NCBI GenBank assembly: GCA_045537905.1
Contig: JAZSQJ010000038.1
Span: 12,518 to 76,517, forward strand
Origin: SIG636 sp045537905
Lineage (GTDB): Bacteria > Bacillota > Clostridia > Oscillospirales > CAG-382
DNA length: 64,000 nt
Reading direction: 5' to 3'
The position numbers and the translations under genes were made by a program. How positions within the stretch are numbered: the first letter of the stretch is position 1; every line of letters starts with the position of its first letter. Of the stretch, positions 28,095 to 36,451 are shown in pieces. Under the pieces are notes generated by a model. That model ran no database searches. It had not been told where the DNA came from and worked only from the letters and a program-made list of their open reading frames with translations.

Positions 28095-29582
28095 ATGAAA
28101 ATAAATAAAAATGCGGTATTGCGGTATGCGGTTCCCTTCTGCTTTGAAGCGTCGGCAGACTACGGCGTTTTATGCAAGACCTTGGAGGCTGATAACGAAA
28201 GGTGGACTCCCGAGGCGTGGACAAACGTGGAAAGGGATACCTTTGAGTATCTTTACCGCTCCCTGTTTTATGAGAACGATAACTGCCACATCGGTAGCGG
28301 CTGGCGATACAGCCTTGCAAAAGCTCCTTTGCACTTGCGTTATTACCCTGATGAGGAGCAGAGGGAGATATCGTACAGCTTCTCGGTTAAAACTATGGGG
28401 CTTTATATCTTTCGCACCAACGTGGGGGTCTTGTGGTACGAAATCACCCTTCCCAAAAAGAACGGGAGGGAGGAAAACAAACTGTTGGATGCAAGCGTCC
28501 TCGTGGATTTTCAAAACCGTTTTAAGGAGCTAAACTATCGCCGCAACAAAAACTTTACGGTAGTCTCTCCCCTGGGGGAAGAAAAGACTTTGGTAATGGG
28601 TGACGTAATCGATGGGCTGTTAAAAAGTCTTTCGTCGGATATTCACTATCTTAACGGCACCAGAGAGAGTGACGATGGCGGGGAACGGCCCGATAAAGCG
28701 CTGATATTCAATTACGTGCTTACGGAGGGGCAAGGATACGACGAGGACGAGCTGCACAGAAGCTCCTACGCTTTAGCAAACGGCTACAATTACCGTTACC
28801 GAATGGCAAAAAGCGTGAAAGAGGACTTTATAGAGCCTTTTGACAAAGCCTGCTGGTATGCCTCCCGAGGAGGCTGTGGATATTTTGCTTACGTGGATGA
28901 AGCGGAGGATAACAGCTTTTTCAGGAGAGTACTGCCCAAGCGTATAAGGGGCGACTATTTCTTTATGTATATTCTCGTCCTTTATCAGACCTATAGCATT
29001 CTTAACTATCTCCGTCGCCTGATGCAGTACTATCCCGCTGACCCAAAAAAGTATTTCGAGCCGGAGCAGGCAGAGGAGCTTGATATATTTACAGCCGAAA
29101 TAAACACCTTTTTGATGAAGGGAATGTATTCCTCGGTAAGTAACGTTAACCACCACAATGTTTTCTTTCAGTATTTGCAAAAGCGTCTTAGCGTTAAGGA
29201 GGATATCGAAAGCATTACGATGGGTGTAAACGCTATGGCAAAGGTGCAAAGAGTTTACAAGGAAAAGGAAGAAACACGCTTAAAAGCGGAGGAGGAAAAA
29301 AGAGAAGCCAGACACGGCAGTCAGCTTAACTTGATTCTTACCGTGATCTCCCTGCTATCTGTGTTCTCTGCCTTGGTGGATATGCACGAGTTTATGAACC
29401 GAATTGAACTAATCGGTACCGATGGCGGATACGTAAAAGGAATATGGAAGCTGCTTACCAACGGAGACGTCCTTACTTATTTACAGCTGTTTGTGGGCTT
29501 GGCAGTGATAGGCCTGTCTGTAGCCTGCGTTGTGATTTTGATAAAGAATTGCTTGGAAAACCGCAAAAGCAAGCAAAAATAA
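28095..29582 (+). CDS. Large protein with C-terminal coiled coil and two membrane spans
   Basis: 495 residues, AAAGGGGGG site upstream. A large soluble N-terminal region (about 1-370) is followed by a charged coiled-coil helix (about 375-408; KVQRVYKEKEETRLKAEEEK) and two C-terminal membrane helices (about 411-430 and 459-482). That order (soluble domain, long helix, two terminal spans) is the layout of CorA-type channels, but the GMN signature is absent and sequence similarity is not evident. It could be the pore-forming or membrane-acting member of the system; this is inference. Confidence 0.62.
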   Translation: MKINKNAVLRYAVPFCFEASADYGVLCKTLEADNERWTPEAWTNVERDTFEYLYRSLFYENDNCHIGSGWRYSLAKAPLHLRYYPDEEQREISYSFSVKTMGLYIFRTNVGVLWYEITLPKKNGREENKLLDASVLVDFQNRFKELNYRRNKNFTVVSPLGEEKTLVMGDVIDGLLKSLSSDIHYLNGTRESDDGGERPDKALIFNYVLTEGQGYDEDELHRSSYALANGYNYRYRMAKSVKEDFIEPFDKACWYASRGGCGYFAYVDEAEDNSFFRRVLPKRIRGDYFFMYILVLYQTYSILNYLRRLMQYYPADPKKYFEPEQAEELDIFTAEINTFLMKGMYSSVSNVNHHNVFFQYLQKRLSVKEDIESITMGVNAMAKVQRVYKEKEETRLKAEEEKREARHGSQLNLILTVISLLSVFSALVDMHEFMNRIELIGTDGGYVKGIWKLLTNGDVLTYLQLFVGLAVIGLSVACVVILIKNCLENRKSKQK

Positions 29583-29608
29583 ACACCACTCGGAAAGGCG
29601 GTGTGAAG

Positions 29609-30049
29609 ATGAAAAGCTATAGATTTATATGCAATTGCAGTGCAGATACCTTCCGCTTTGAGCTGGGCGCCATACTTGGCTCCTATTTCGACGGCTGTTA
29701 CTTTAACGGCAAGGTAGAGGAAGGCTCCTTCAACGTAAGAAAAAACAACTTCCCCGGGGGGCGTAGATTGCCTCGCCCCGATATCGTTGGAAGGTTTTAC
29801 GGGGAGCAGGGCAAGACCCACGTAGAGATAAAGCTTGTTTACCGTACGTGGTATAAGCTGTTGATAGGCTTTTTATCCTGTATCCTTTTGATAGGCAGTC
29901 TGGTTAATGCCTTTACACCGGGAAAGGACAGCCTTGTTAATATAATAGCGCCTTTGATTATATGCGGGGTTATGAACCTTACGGTTGTGATAATCGCCCG
30001 TTGGCATTTACGGAAGCTGAAAAAGCTGTTAGGTGTAAAAATGTTTTAA
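29609..30049 (+). CDS. Two-span membrane protein
   Basis: 146 residues from the ATG at 29609; the longer open frame upstream overlaps the previous gene and is not used (GGAAAGGCGGTG precedes this ATG). A soluble N-terminal region of about 80 residues (MKSYRFICNCSADTFRFELG) is followed by two membrane helices near 84-103 and 110-131 and a short basic tail. Not recognised. Confidence 0.62.
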   Translation: MKSYRFICNCSADTFRFELGAILGSYFDGCYFNGKVEEGSFNVRKNNFPGGRRLPRPDIVGRFYGEQGKTHVEIKLVYRTWYKLLIGFLSCILLIGSLVNAFTPGKDSLVNIIAPLIICGVMNLTVVIIARWHLRKLKKLLGVKMF

Positions 30050-30064
30050 TAATTGGTGGGGTAT

Positions 30065-30718
30065 ATGATTGAAAGACTCATATTTTTAAGCCTATTCACT
30101 GTAGGACTGGGTGTTTTATTTTTTATTATCGCCTTTGTTTTGATTAAGCTGAAGGCACTGAACTACCCTATGGCTATACGCCTGAAGCAAAAGCTTATAA
30201 GCTTTGTTTTGTCTGCTTTTATTTTCGGTTTATTACCGTTGCCTGTGGGGTTTATTGTATGGACGGCAGTGTTTTTCCTGTTGCGATACCTTGTATTCAA
30301 GAAGGACAAATACGCTCTTAACACCATCTACAGGCAGTTTGAGGGAAATCTGCCCATAGTATCCACGCCAAAACAGATAATTGATGCCATAAAAACAAAG
30401 GAAACAAGAGAAAAACCTTTGCGAGAGTACGGCTATAGCTTTTTAAGCTATGTCGACAGCACCCTTGTACCCGTTTTGTTTTGCTGTATCGGGCTTGCAG
30501 AGCTTAACAAAACGCCCTTGCTTTTGTATATAATAGGATATTTTGCCATGGCAATATGCATCAGTCTTTTGCTTTGCAAGCTGTTTTATAAAGTGTTTTT
30601 GAACGCACCCCAATCTCCGTCATATTTAAGTCCCCTTGGAGCAAGTATTATTGTAGCGGCTTTAGGATTGATTTATTGGTTTGTTGCGGTGTTTATTTTT
30701 TATACAACCGTAAGGTAG
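30065..30718 (+). CDS. Multi-span membrane protein, last gene of the kinase-helicase operon
   Basis: 217 residues from the ATG at 30065, preceded by GGTGGGGT; a TTG at 30053 would give four more residues but leaves no ribosome-binding site. Two hydrophobic helices near the N-terminus (about 3-25 and 40-70), a cytosolic middle and two or three more spans at the C-terminus (about 130-215). No family recognised. A strong terminator follows at 30791. Confidence 0.62.
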   Translation: MIERLIFLSLFTVGLGVLFFIIAFVLIKLKALNYPMAIRLKQKLISFVLSAFIFGLLPLPVGFIVWTAVFFLLRYLVFKKDKYALNTIYRQFEGNLPIVSTPKQIIDAIKTKETREKPLREYGYSFLSYVDSTLVPVLFCCIGLAELNKTPLLLYIIGYFAMAICISLLLCKLFYKVFLNAPQSPSYLSPLGASIIVAALGLIYWFVAVFIFYTTVR

Positions 30719-30790
30719 TTTACAATGAGACACCAAACGCCGACACCTACCTTGTTGATTAGTAGGGGATGGGCGGCTACGCTATACAAT

Positions 30791-30818
30791 AAAAGCCTGC
30801 GGATTTCCGCAGGCTTTT
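30791..30818. terminator. Bidirectional terminator
   Basis: Perfect 13-bp stem, arms 30791-30803 and 30806-30818, beginning AAAA and ending TTTTTG. It closes the kinase-helicase operon on the plus strand and the helveticin-like gene on the minus strand. Confidence 0.9.
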
Positions 30819-30829
30819 TGCTGATATAA

Positions 30830-33187
30830 TTACGCCTTGAGCATAGCCATCAAGGCTATATAATCTGCCGAGTTGATTACCGCGTCCACGCTAAGGTCGG
30901 CGGCGGCGAAGGTGCATCCTACCGGCTCCGTTTTGCCTACCAGGTAGGAACGCATCGTAATGTAATCGCCTGAGCTTACTGCACCGTCACAGCTTACGTC
31001 GCCCATTATGACAATGTCTGCGCTGTCTGTAACCGTACCGCCAAAGTCCAGGCTTTGTACGGTGCAGGCGGTGGAGATAATATCTCCCTCAGCCAGCACT
31101 GCGCCGTTTTTTACAACACGCAGGGTGTTTACGTTAGAAAAGGAAGCTATAATTTGAGAAACGCTCGTACCGATTACCGCATCCATTATAAGCCCATCCT
31201 TAAGGCTTATGGCGGCGTTTGTGCCAAGGCTTAGCTTGTAGCTCTCCTGCAAGGGCGGGTCTGCCGTATAGCTGTTTGACAGCACGCGGATGGCGGTCTG
31301 GTTTTTGTTATCGGAAAGGGGTTGAACGACAACGTACGTATCGTTACCGTAAACCTTTATGCCCTGTACGGTAAGCATAAGGTCGGCTATACGGTACACG
31401 GTCTTAAGGGTGGCGTTGCCGCCGTTGGTGTACAGATACTTATATATCAAGGGTAGCTGGAGCTTTGATGCAGAGCCGCCTACCATATACAAAAACTTGG
31501 CGTCGGTACCTACACCGTCAGCCTCAAAGCCCTGGAAGGAGCTGTTTGGCTGGCTGTTAAGGCAAAAGTGGCTTTTTACCATAGAGGCGGCGTTTTTCAT
31601 AGAGTAGCTGCCGCTTGATGCGGTGATGGCGGCGTTAAGAGTGGTAGTAGTATACACCGTGTAGTAAATATCGCCCGACACAAACTGGGTGCGGACAACA
31701 AGCCTGTTATCCCCCTTGCTTGTCATTGCAACGGCAACACGCTTAACCCCCGTGCTATCCGTGGCGGTGCCTGTAGCGTTGGCGTAGGCAAGGTCGGTAA
31801 TGCTTTTTGCACTAAGGGTAGCGCCGCCGTTGCCTACCGTATATTCAAGCCTTTGCAGGGTGGTAGCGTAGCTGTCACTGCCGTAAACGGGTGCACCTCC
31901 CGTCCACAGATAGGTCTTGCCGCTTACGCTTTCGTCTACCTCAAGGCTTTCACCTATGCCTGCCCCCGTAAGCACGGCGTAGTCTGCCACACGGGCAACG
32001 TTGCCGTTAAGCAAGCAACGGGAGATGTAGGTGTCACTGCCCGAGCGTTGACTTATATAAAGCTCTGTCATAGCCTCGTTAAAGGCAAAGCTTTGGGTAG
32101 CGTTGTTTACGGGCAGACCCTTGACGGTGTACTTGTGGTTGGCGTGGACGGTGGTTACGGCGTAATCGTCCAGGGTGTATATCTTGGTTTTGTTCTTCTT
32201 GCCGTCGCCCGTTTCGTCATCAATAAAAATACAGTAGAAGGAGCCGTTAAGCATATAAGCGCTTTCTATCTCCACCATACTCTTGTCGGGTACCGTCCAA
32301 ACCTCTTTAAGGGTAATAGAGGAGGAGGTATAGCTGTATTTGTGGATGGTGGGGGTTTGCTGGTTGGAGCCCCCTGAGAAGTACAGGGTGCTTGTACCGT
32401 CCAGCCCCATCCCCTGCATAGAGCCGTTAGGCAGGTCGCCGTTGTAGCTTATCTTGGCAAGGAGGTTTGAACCCATAGTGCCCATATCCACGGCGCCGCT
32501 AGAGGCGGAGAGGGCGGCGTTAAGGGCAGAAAACTTGTAGCAGCAAAGGAACTGCTTGTAGGTGGAGCCGTTTTTGAACTTAAGCCAAAACATTATTCTG
32601 TCGCTGTTGGGGGAGGCGGAAAACGCCATACGGAATATACGGGCACCGGAGTATATAGAGCTGCCGTCAGCGGTGGCGTTTATAAAGTCGGTAAGACGCT
32701 TGGTGTCGCTGATACGGGCACCGGTGGCCTGGCTGCTGTCGGGCACATATTTGAAGCGGTAGAAGGTGCGTGCCCAGTAGGTGGTGGTATACAAAGCATC
32801 GGTCTCGTCGGTGATGGTGTTGCCCACCACGTACACGTAAGGCTCACCCTCGTAGTCGTAGACTGCCAGTGCCTCACCGTGACCGTAGTTGGTAAGCACC
32901 ACGTAGTCCAGACGGGTGGCTGTAAGTCCGTCGTCAGAGACCAGACAGCGGGAGAGATACGTGTCTGCCTTAACACGCTGGGTGGCAAATACGTAGCGAT
33001 TGCCCTCTGCATCGTTATAGAAGAAAAACTGCTGTACCGCCTTGTTGGTGCCAAGGTTTTTAAGGGTCATAACGGGGTTAGGCGTTTTCGTATGGGAGGT
33101 GTAGGCGCCTACGCTTTCCGCCGTGAAGCAAAAAGCACTAAGCAAAATTACTGCCGTAATAAATAAAGAAACAAGTCTTTTTATCAT
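30830..33187 (-). CDS. Secreted tandem helveticin-J-like protein with dockerin
   Basis: 785 residues; signal peptide about 1-28. Two similar halves of about 300 residues follow. The first contains ATQRVKADTYLSRCLVS and VVLTNYGHGEALAVYD; the second contains ISQRSGSDTYISRCLLNG and AVLTGAGIGESLEVDE. This pattern (TYLSR, then LT.xGHGESLE) resembles helveticin J, a class III bacteriolysin of lactobacilli with a propeller-like fold. Then comes a pre-dockerin beta domain (about 665-725) and a second-flavour dockerin (GDVSCDGAVSSGDYITM and ADLSVDAVINSADYIAL). Two calcium-loop positions look weakened (SCDG, SVDA). Possibly a cell-wall-acting or glycan-binding protein; bacteriolytic activity is inferred from family only. 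Confidence 0.65.
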   Translation of the reverse strand: MIKRLVSLFITAVILLSAFCFTAESVGAYTSHTKTPNPVMTLKNLGTNKAVQQFFFYNDAEGNRYVFATQRVKADTYLSRCLVSDDGLTATRLDYVVLTNYGHGEALAVYDYEGEPYVYVVGNTITDETDALYTTTYWARTFYRFKYVPDSSQATGARISDTKRLTDFINATADGSSIYSGARIFRMAFSASPNSDRIMFWLKFKNGSTYKQFLCCYKFSALNAALSASSGAVDMGTMGSNLLAKISYNGDLPNGSMQGMGLDGTSTLYFSGGSNQQTPTIHKYSYTSSSITLKEVWTVPDKSMVEIESAYMLNGSFYCIFIDDETGDGKKNKTKIYTLDDYAVTTVHANHKYTVKGLPVNNATQSFAFNEAMTELYISQRSGSDTYISRCLLNGNVARVADYAVLTGAGIGESLEVDESVSGKTYLWTGGAPVYGSDSYATTLQRLEYTVGNGGATLSAKSITDLAYANATGTATDSTGVKRVAVAMTSKGDNRLVVRTQFVSGDIYYTVYTTTTLNAAITASSGSYSMKNAASMVKSHFCLNSQPNSSFQGFEADGVGTDAKFLYMVGGSASKLQLPLIYKYLYTNGGNATLKTVYRIADLMLTVQGIKVYGNDTYVVVQPLSDNKNQTAIRVLSNSYTADPPLQESYKLSLGTNAAISLKDGLIMDAVIGTSVSQIIASFSNVNTLRVVKNGAVLAEGDIISTACTVQSLDFGGTVTDSADIVIMGDVSCDGAVSSGDYITMRSYLVGKTEPVGCTFAAADLSVDAVINSADYIALMAMLKA

Positions 33188-33217
33188 ATCAAAGCCCCTC
33201 TCTTGTACTGTGTAATC

Positions 33218-33246
33218 AGTATATCACACATTTGCCCCCATTTCAA
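33218..33246 (-). promoter_or_regulatory. Promoter of the helveticin-like gene
   Basis: On the minus strand: TTGAAA (33246-33241), 17-nt spacer, TATACT (33223-33218), about 30 bases before the start at 33187. Confidence 0.75.
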
Positions 33247-33327
33247 CAAAAATACAAGGTAATGTTGACGAAAACAAGGGACGGTATTTAGTGAAATAAA
33301 ACAAAAGGGGGGGCTGCAGGCATCAGC

Positions 33328-33356
33328 TTGACAGAGCAGGCGCCGTGTGCTAAAAT
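33328..33356 (+). promoter_or_regulatory. Promoter of the ClC gene
   Basis: TTGACA (33328-33333), 17-nt spacer, TAAAAT (33351-33356), about 38 bases before the ATG. Confidence 0.8.
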
Positions 33357-33394
33357 CAAGTAAACGCTTGAGAAACAAAAAGGAATAAACGCTT

Positions 33395-34951
33395 ATGAAA
33401 AACAGTAAAGCCATATACGCCCTTAAGCTGGTATTTCCCATCGTTGTAATGGGTACCCTTACGGGGGCAATAACGGGGGCGGGCGTTACACTGTACCGCT
33501 TTATCGCCCACGAGGTAATCGGTATATCCAAGGGCGCTTACGCCCTTATACAGCAAAAGCCCTACCTTTTGCTTGCTTTGTTGCCCTGCCTTTTAGCCTT
33601 TGCCTTCCTGCTTGGCTATATCTACAAAAAAACGCCTACCCTAAAGGGCGGCGGTATCAGCGGAGCCATGGGTCTTGTGGGCGGATTTTTTACCTTTAAG
33701 TGGCTGGGAAGTCTGGTGGGGACGGTGCTTTTGTCCCTTAGCAACTTTCTTATCGCCGTGCCTTTAGGCAACGAGGGGCCCAGCGTGCAGATAGGAGCCT
33801 CCATCGGCAAGGCGGCAAGCGCTCTCTTAGGTAAGAGGGGCGAGGTTTGGAGCAGATACAGCATTGCAGGCGGTGCCTGCTCGGGCTTTGCGGCGGCAAC
33901 GGGTGCCCCTATGACGGGGGTTATCTTTGCGGTTGAGGAAATGCACCGCCGTCTGTCTCCTATGATACTGCTTATGTCAATAGTGTCCGTGGCGGCTTGC
34001 CGCTTGGCTACGGAGCTTCTTTGTCCCGTGTTTGGACTGAGCGTGGGGCTTTTTCCCTCCCTGTCCCTGCCTGCTCTTGACACGGCAAAGCTTTGGATGC
34101 CCCTATGCGTGGGGCTGGTTATCGGCGCTTTCAGCCTGGGCTTTCTTTACGCCTTCAGAGCTATAAGCCGTCTTTGCTCCGATACCCTTGGGAGAGTAAA
34201 GGACGGGTATAAGATTTTTGCGGTGTTTGCTGCGACCGTGGCTCTGGGGCTTTGCTCCTACTCCTTTGTGTCCACAGGGCACGAGCTGGTGACAGAGCTG
34301 CTTGCTCCCGGCTCCTTTACCCTTATGCTGATGCTGCTTTTATTGGTGCGTAGCTTCCTTACCCTTTCCGCTAACGCTACCGGACTTACGGGGGGGATGT
34401 TCCTGCCTACCCTTGCCGTTGCCGCTACCGCTTCCTCCTTGCTGGCTCACGGTCTTATTGCCCTTGGCGCTATCGGCGGTGAGTATTACACCCTGATAGT
34501 CGTGCTGGGTGTGGTGGCAGGTATGTCGGGCACTATGAGTATGCCTTTCACCGCCATCCTCTTTTCTCTGGAGGCACTGGGCTGCGCAGGCAACCTGCTG
34601 GCAGTCTTTGCGGCTACGGGTGTTTCCTATCTGCTGGCGGTGCTGTTCCGTGCAGAGTCTATAAACGAGCTTGCCTTGGAAAAACGGCTGGAGACGGAAA
34701 GACGGGGCAAAACGCCCGTAGATGCGGAATACGACGTGGTTATACAAAGGGACGCCTTTGCCATAGGCAAGGAGGTCAGAGACATATTCTGGCCTGCAGG
34801 TCTGTTCGTTCGTTCCGTTACCCCTGCCGCCCATAGCTCCTCCCACGCCCACGGTCTGCTGCAGGAGGGCGACACTCTCCGTGTCTGCTACCGAAGCTAT
34901 GACGACGAGGCTACGAGACGGGAGCTGTTTGCCATAGTGGGCAAGCAGTAA
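33395..34951 (+). CDS. ClC-family chloride channel/transporter with C-terminal RCK-like domain
   Basis: 518 residues, about ten or more membrane helices. Selectivity-filter signatures are visible: KGGGISGAMG (the GSGIP region), GNEGPSVQIGAS (the GREGP region) and GGMFLPTLAV (the GxFxP region). The last 75 residues (about 443-518; VREGD-like LLQEGDTLRVCY) resemble a TrkA-C/RCK regulatory domain, as in many Firmicute ClC proteins. Expected to move chloride (or fluoride) across the membrane, possibly in exchange for protons. Single gene with its own promoter, no operon partner. Confidence 0.92.
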   Translation: MKNSKAIYALKLVFPIVVMGTLTGAITGAGVTLYRFIAHEVIGISKGAYALIQQKPYLLLALLPCLLAFAFLLGYIYKKTPTLKGGGISGAMGLVGGFFTFKWLGSLVGTVLLSLSNFLIAVPLGNEGPSVQIGASIGKAASALLGKRGEVWSRYSIAGGACSGFAAATGAPMTGVIFAVEEMHRRLSPMILLMSIVSVAACRLATELLCPVFGLSVGLFPSLSLPALDTAKLWMPLCVGLVIGAFSLGFLYAFRAISRLCSDTLGRVKDGYKIFAVFAATVALGLCSYSFVSTGHELVTELLAPGSFTLMLMLLLLVRSFLTLSANATGLTGGMFLPTLAVAATASSLLAHGLIALGAIGGEYYTLIVVLGVVAGMSGTMSMPFTAILFSLEALGCAGNLLAVFAATGVSYLLAVLFRAESINELALEKRLETERRGKTPVDAEYDVVIQRDAFAIGKEVRDIFWPAGLFVRSVTPAAHSSSHAHGLLQEGDTLRVCYRSYDDEATRRELFAIVGKQ

Positions 34952-35060
34952 ATCACCCCAAGATGGGAACTCCGACAAAACAGCTGCTGTTTCTTTACCG
35001 AAGATTTTACACGGACTGCGAAAATTCTACTATTGTTTACCTTAACGACATCGAAAAAAT

Positions 35061-35090
35061 AAGCCTTCCGCCAAGAAAGGCGAAAGGCTT
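35061..35090 (-). terminator. Terminator of hom
   Basis: Read on the minus strand: a 12-bp stem (35090-35079 with 35072-35061, one G-T pair), followed by ATTTTTT. It lies directly after the homoserine dehydrogenase stop. Confidence 0.85.
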
Positions 35091-35102
35091 GAAAAACTAA
35101 TA

Positions 35103-36302
35103 TTAAAGAACAAAATGCTCGGCAATAAGGCTTGCACCGCTTGCCGCAAGCTTAGCCTTAAGAGCGCCGTAGCTGTCCTCTTCCGTGATGATAGCTACCT
35201 CACCGCCGTCAAGCTGGGTAACGGTACCGAGAGCAGCCGCACCCTCAAAGGCTTTAGCACGGATGTAAAGCTTAACGGGACATTCGTCCAGAGAGAGGGT
35301 AAAGCCATCCTCCGCCTTAGCGCGGGGAGCTTCGGAAACGGGGCAACGGATAGCCTGTATAACGTCGGAAACAACTGCACTGGCGGTAGGCAAGCTGCCT
35401 GCGCCTCTGCCGTAAAACACCAGCTCATCCACCATATTACCCGTAACGGAAACGGCGTTAAATACGCCAACGGTGTCAGCGATAAGGTGCCCCTTCTTTA
35501 CCAGGTGGGGGGCAACCATAAGGCTTGCCCTGTCACCGCAGGCCTTGGCAACGCCAAGAAGCTTGATAGCGTAGCCTGCCTTGTCTGCGGCGGCAATGTC
35601 TGCCTCGTCTATACCTGTGATACCTCGGCAAAGAGCGGCGTTTTCGGTAGGAATATGCTTGCCAAAGGCGATACCGCCAAGGATGCATATTTTACGCAAG
35701 GCGTCAAGACCCTCCACGTCGGCAGAGGGGTCCCTCTCCGCATAGCCTCTCTCCTGAGCGTCCTTAAGACAGTCCTCAAAGGAGGCACCCTCGGTAAGCA
35801 TCTTGGTAAGTATATAGTTGGTCGTGCCGTTAAGTATACCTGCAATGCGGGTAACCTTATTGGCGGTAAGGCAGTTTATAAGGGGATGGATAACGGGGAT
35901 ACCGCCGCCAACGCTTGCCTCGTACAGATAGCAAACGCCGTTTTCCTTAGCCGCCTCAAGAAGCACGTCGCCAAACTTGGAAACAACCTCTTTATTGGAG
36001 GTAACAACGCTTTTACCGCTTTGCAGTGCCTTAAGGGAAAAATCAAAGGCAGGGTGAGCGCCGCCCATAGTCTCAACGACAACCTTTACGCTGTCGTCCT
36101 TCAAAATCTTATCAAAGTCGGAGGTAACTATACCTTCTACCTCGTGGCCTTCAAACTTACGTAAATCAAGCACGTGGGCAACCTTAACAAGGGGACTGCC
36201 GTCACCGCCGAGTTTAACGGAAATATCCCTTGCGTTATTCTTAAGCACCTCGTACACGCCGCTGCCAACAACGCCGAAGCCGAGTATTGCAATGTTTGTC
36301 AT
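35103..36302 (-). CDS. hom: Homoserine dehydrogenase
   Basis: 399 residues. Converts aspartate semialdehyde to homoserine with NAD(P)H, the branch point to threonine and methionine. Signatures: N-terminal Rossmann loop GFGVVGSGVYE (about 8-18), TSNKEVVSKFG with the catalytic lysine, EASVGGGIPVI, ILNGTTNYILTKM and ERDPSADVEGLDA. The C-terminal 60 residues (VKLYIRAKAFEG...) look like an ACT regulatory domain, suggesting threonine feedback. GGAGGAAG precedes the ATG. It is a single-gene unit with its own promoter and terminator. Confidence 0.96.
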   Translation of the reverse strand: MTNIAILGFGVVGSGVYEVLKNNARDISVKLGGDGSPLVKVAHVLDLRKFEGHEVEGIVTSDFDKILKDDSVKVVVETMGGAHPAFDFSLKALQSGKSVVTSNKEVVSKFGDVLLEAAKENGVCYLYEASVGGGIPVIHPLINCLTANKVTRIAGILNGTTNYILTKMLTEGASFEDCLKDAQERGYAERDPSADVEGLDALRKICILGGIAFGKHIPTENAALCRGITGIDEADIAAADKAGYAIKLLGVAKACGDRASLMVAPHLVKKGHLIADTVGVFNAVSVTGNMVDELVFYGRGAGSLPTASAVVSDVIQAIRCPVSEAPRAKAEDGFTLSLDECPVKLYIRAKAFEGAAALGTVTQLDGGEVAIITEEDSYGALKAKLAASGASLIAEHFVL

Positions 36303-36337
36303 ATTTCAACTTCCTCCAAAGCATAATCGTATATCCT

Positions 36338-36366
36338 ATAATACCATATCAAAACCCTCATTGCAA
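36338..36366 (-). promoter_or_regulatory. Promoter of hom
   Basis: On the minus strand: TTGCAA (36366-36361), 17-nt spacer, TATTAT (36343-36338), about 35 bases before the ATG. Confidence 0.7.
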
Positions 36367-36400
36367 TAGTAAGTTTTGAAAAATAAGCCTGATACCGCTA

Positions 36401-36429
36401 TTGATTTTTTTATACTGTTGGTATATAAT
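36401..36429 (+). promoter_or_regulatory. Promoter of the ABC-DUF1854-ABC operon
   Basis: TTGATT (36401-36406), 17-nt spacer, TATAAT (36424-36429), about 20 bases before the first start. Confidence 0.75.
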
Positions 36430-36451
36430 GATAATTTAGAGAGGTATGGTT

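Noticed and set aside
28095..29582. CorA magnesium channel
   Set aside because: Only the helix-plus-two-span layout is similar; the GMN motif is missing and the N-terminal domain shows no clear resemblance.
20401..30718. BREX or DISARM locus
   Set aside because: No methyltransferase, PglZ-type phosphatase, BrxL/Lon, DrmA/B or phospholipase-D-like gene is present; only a kinase and a helicase are shared in a general sense.
35115..36164. 349-codon open frame on the plus strand
   Set aside because: Antisense to hom, which shows all homoserine dehydrogenase motifs and its own promoter and terminator.
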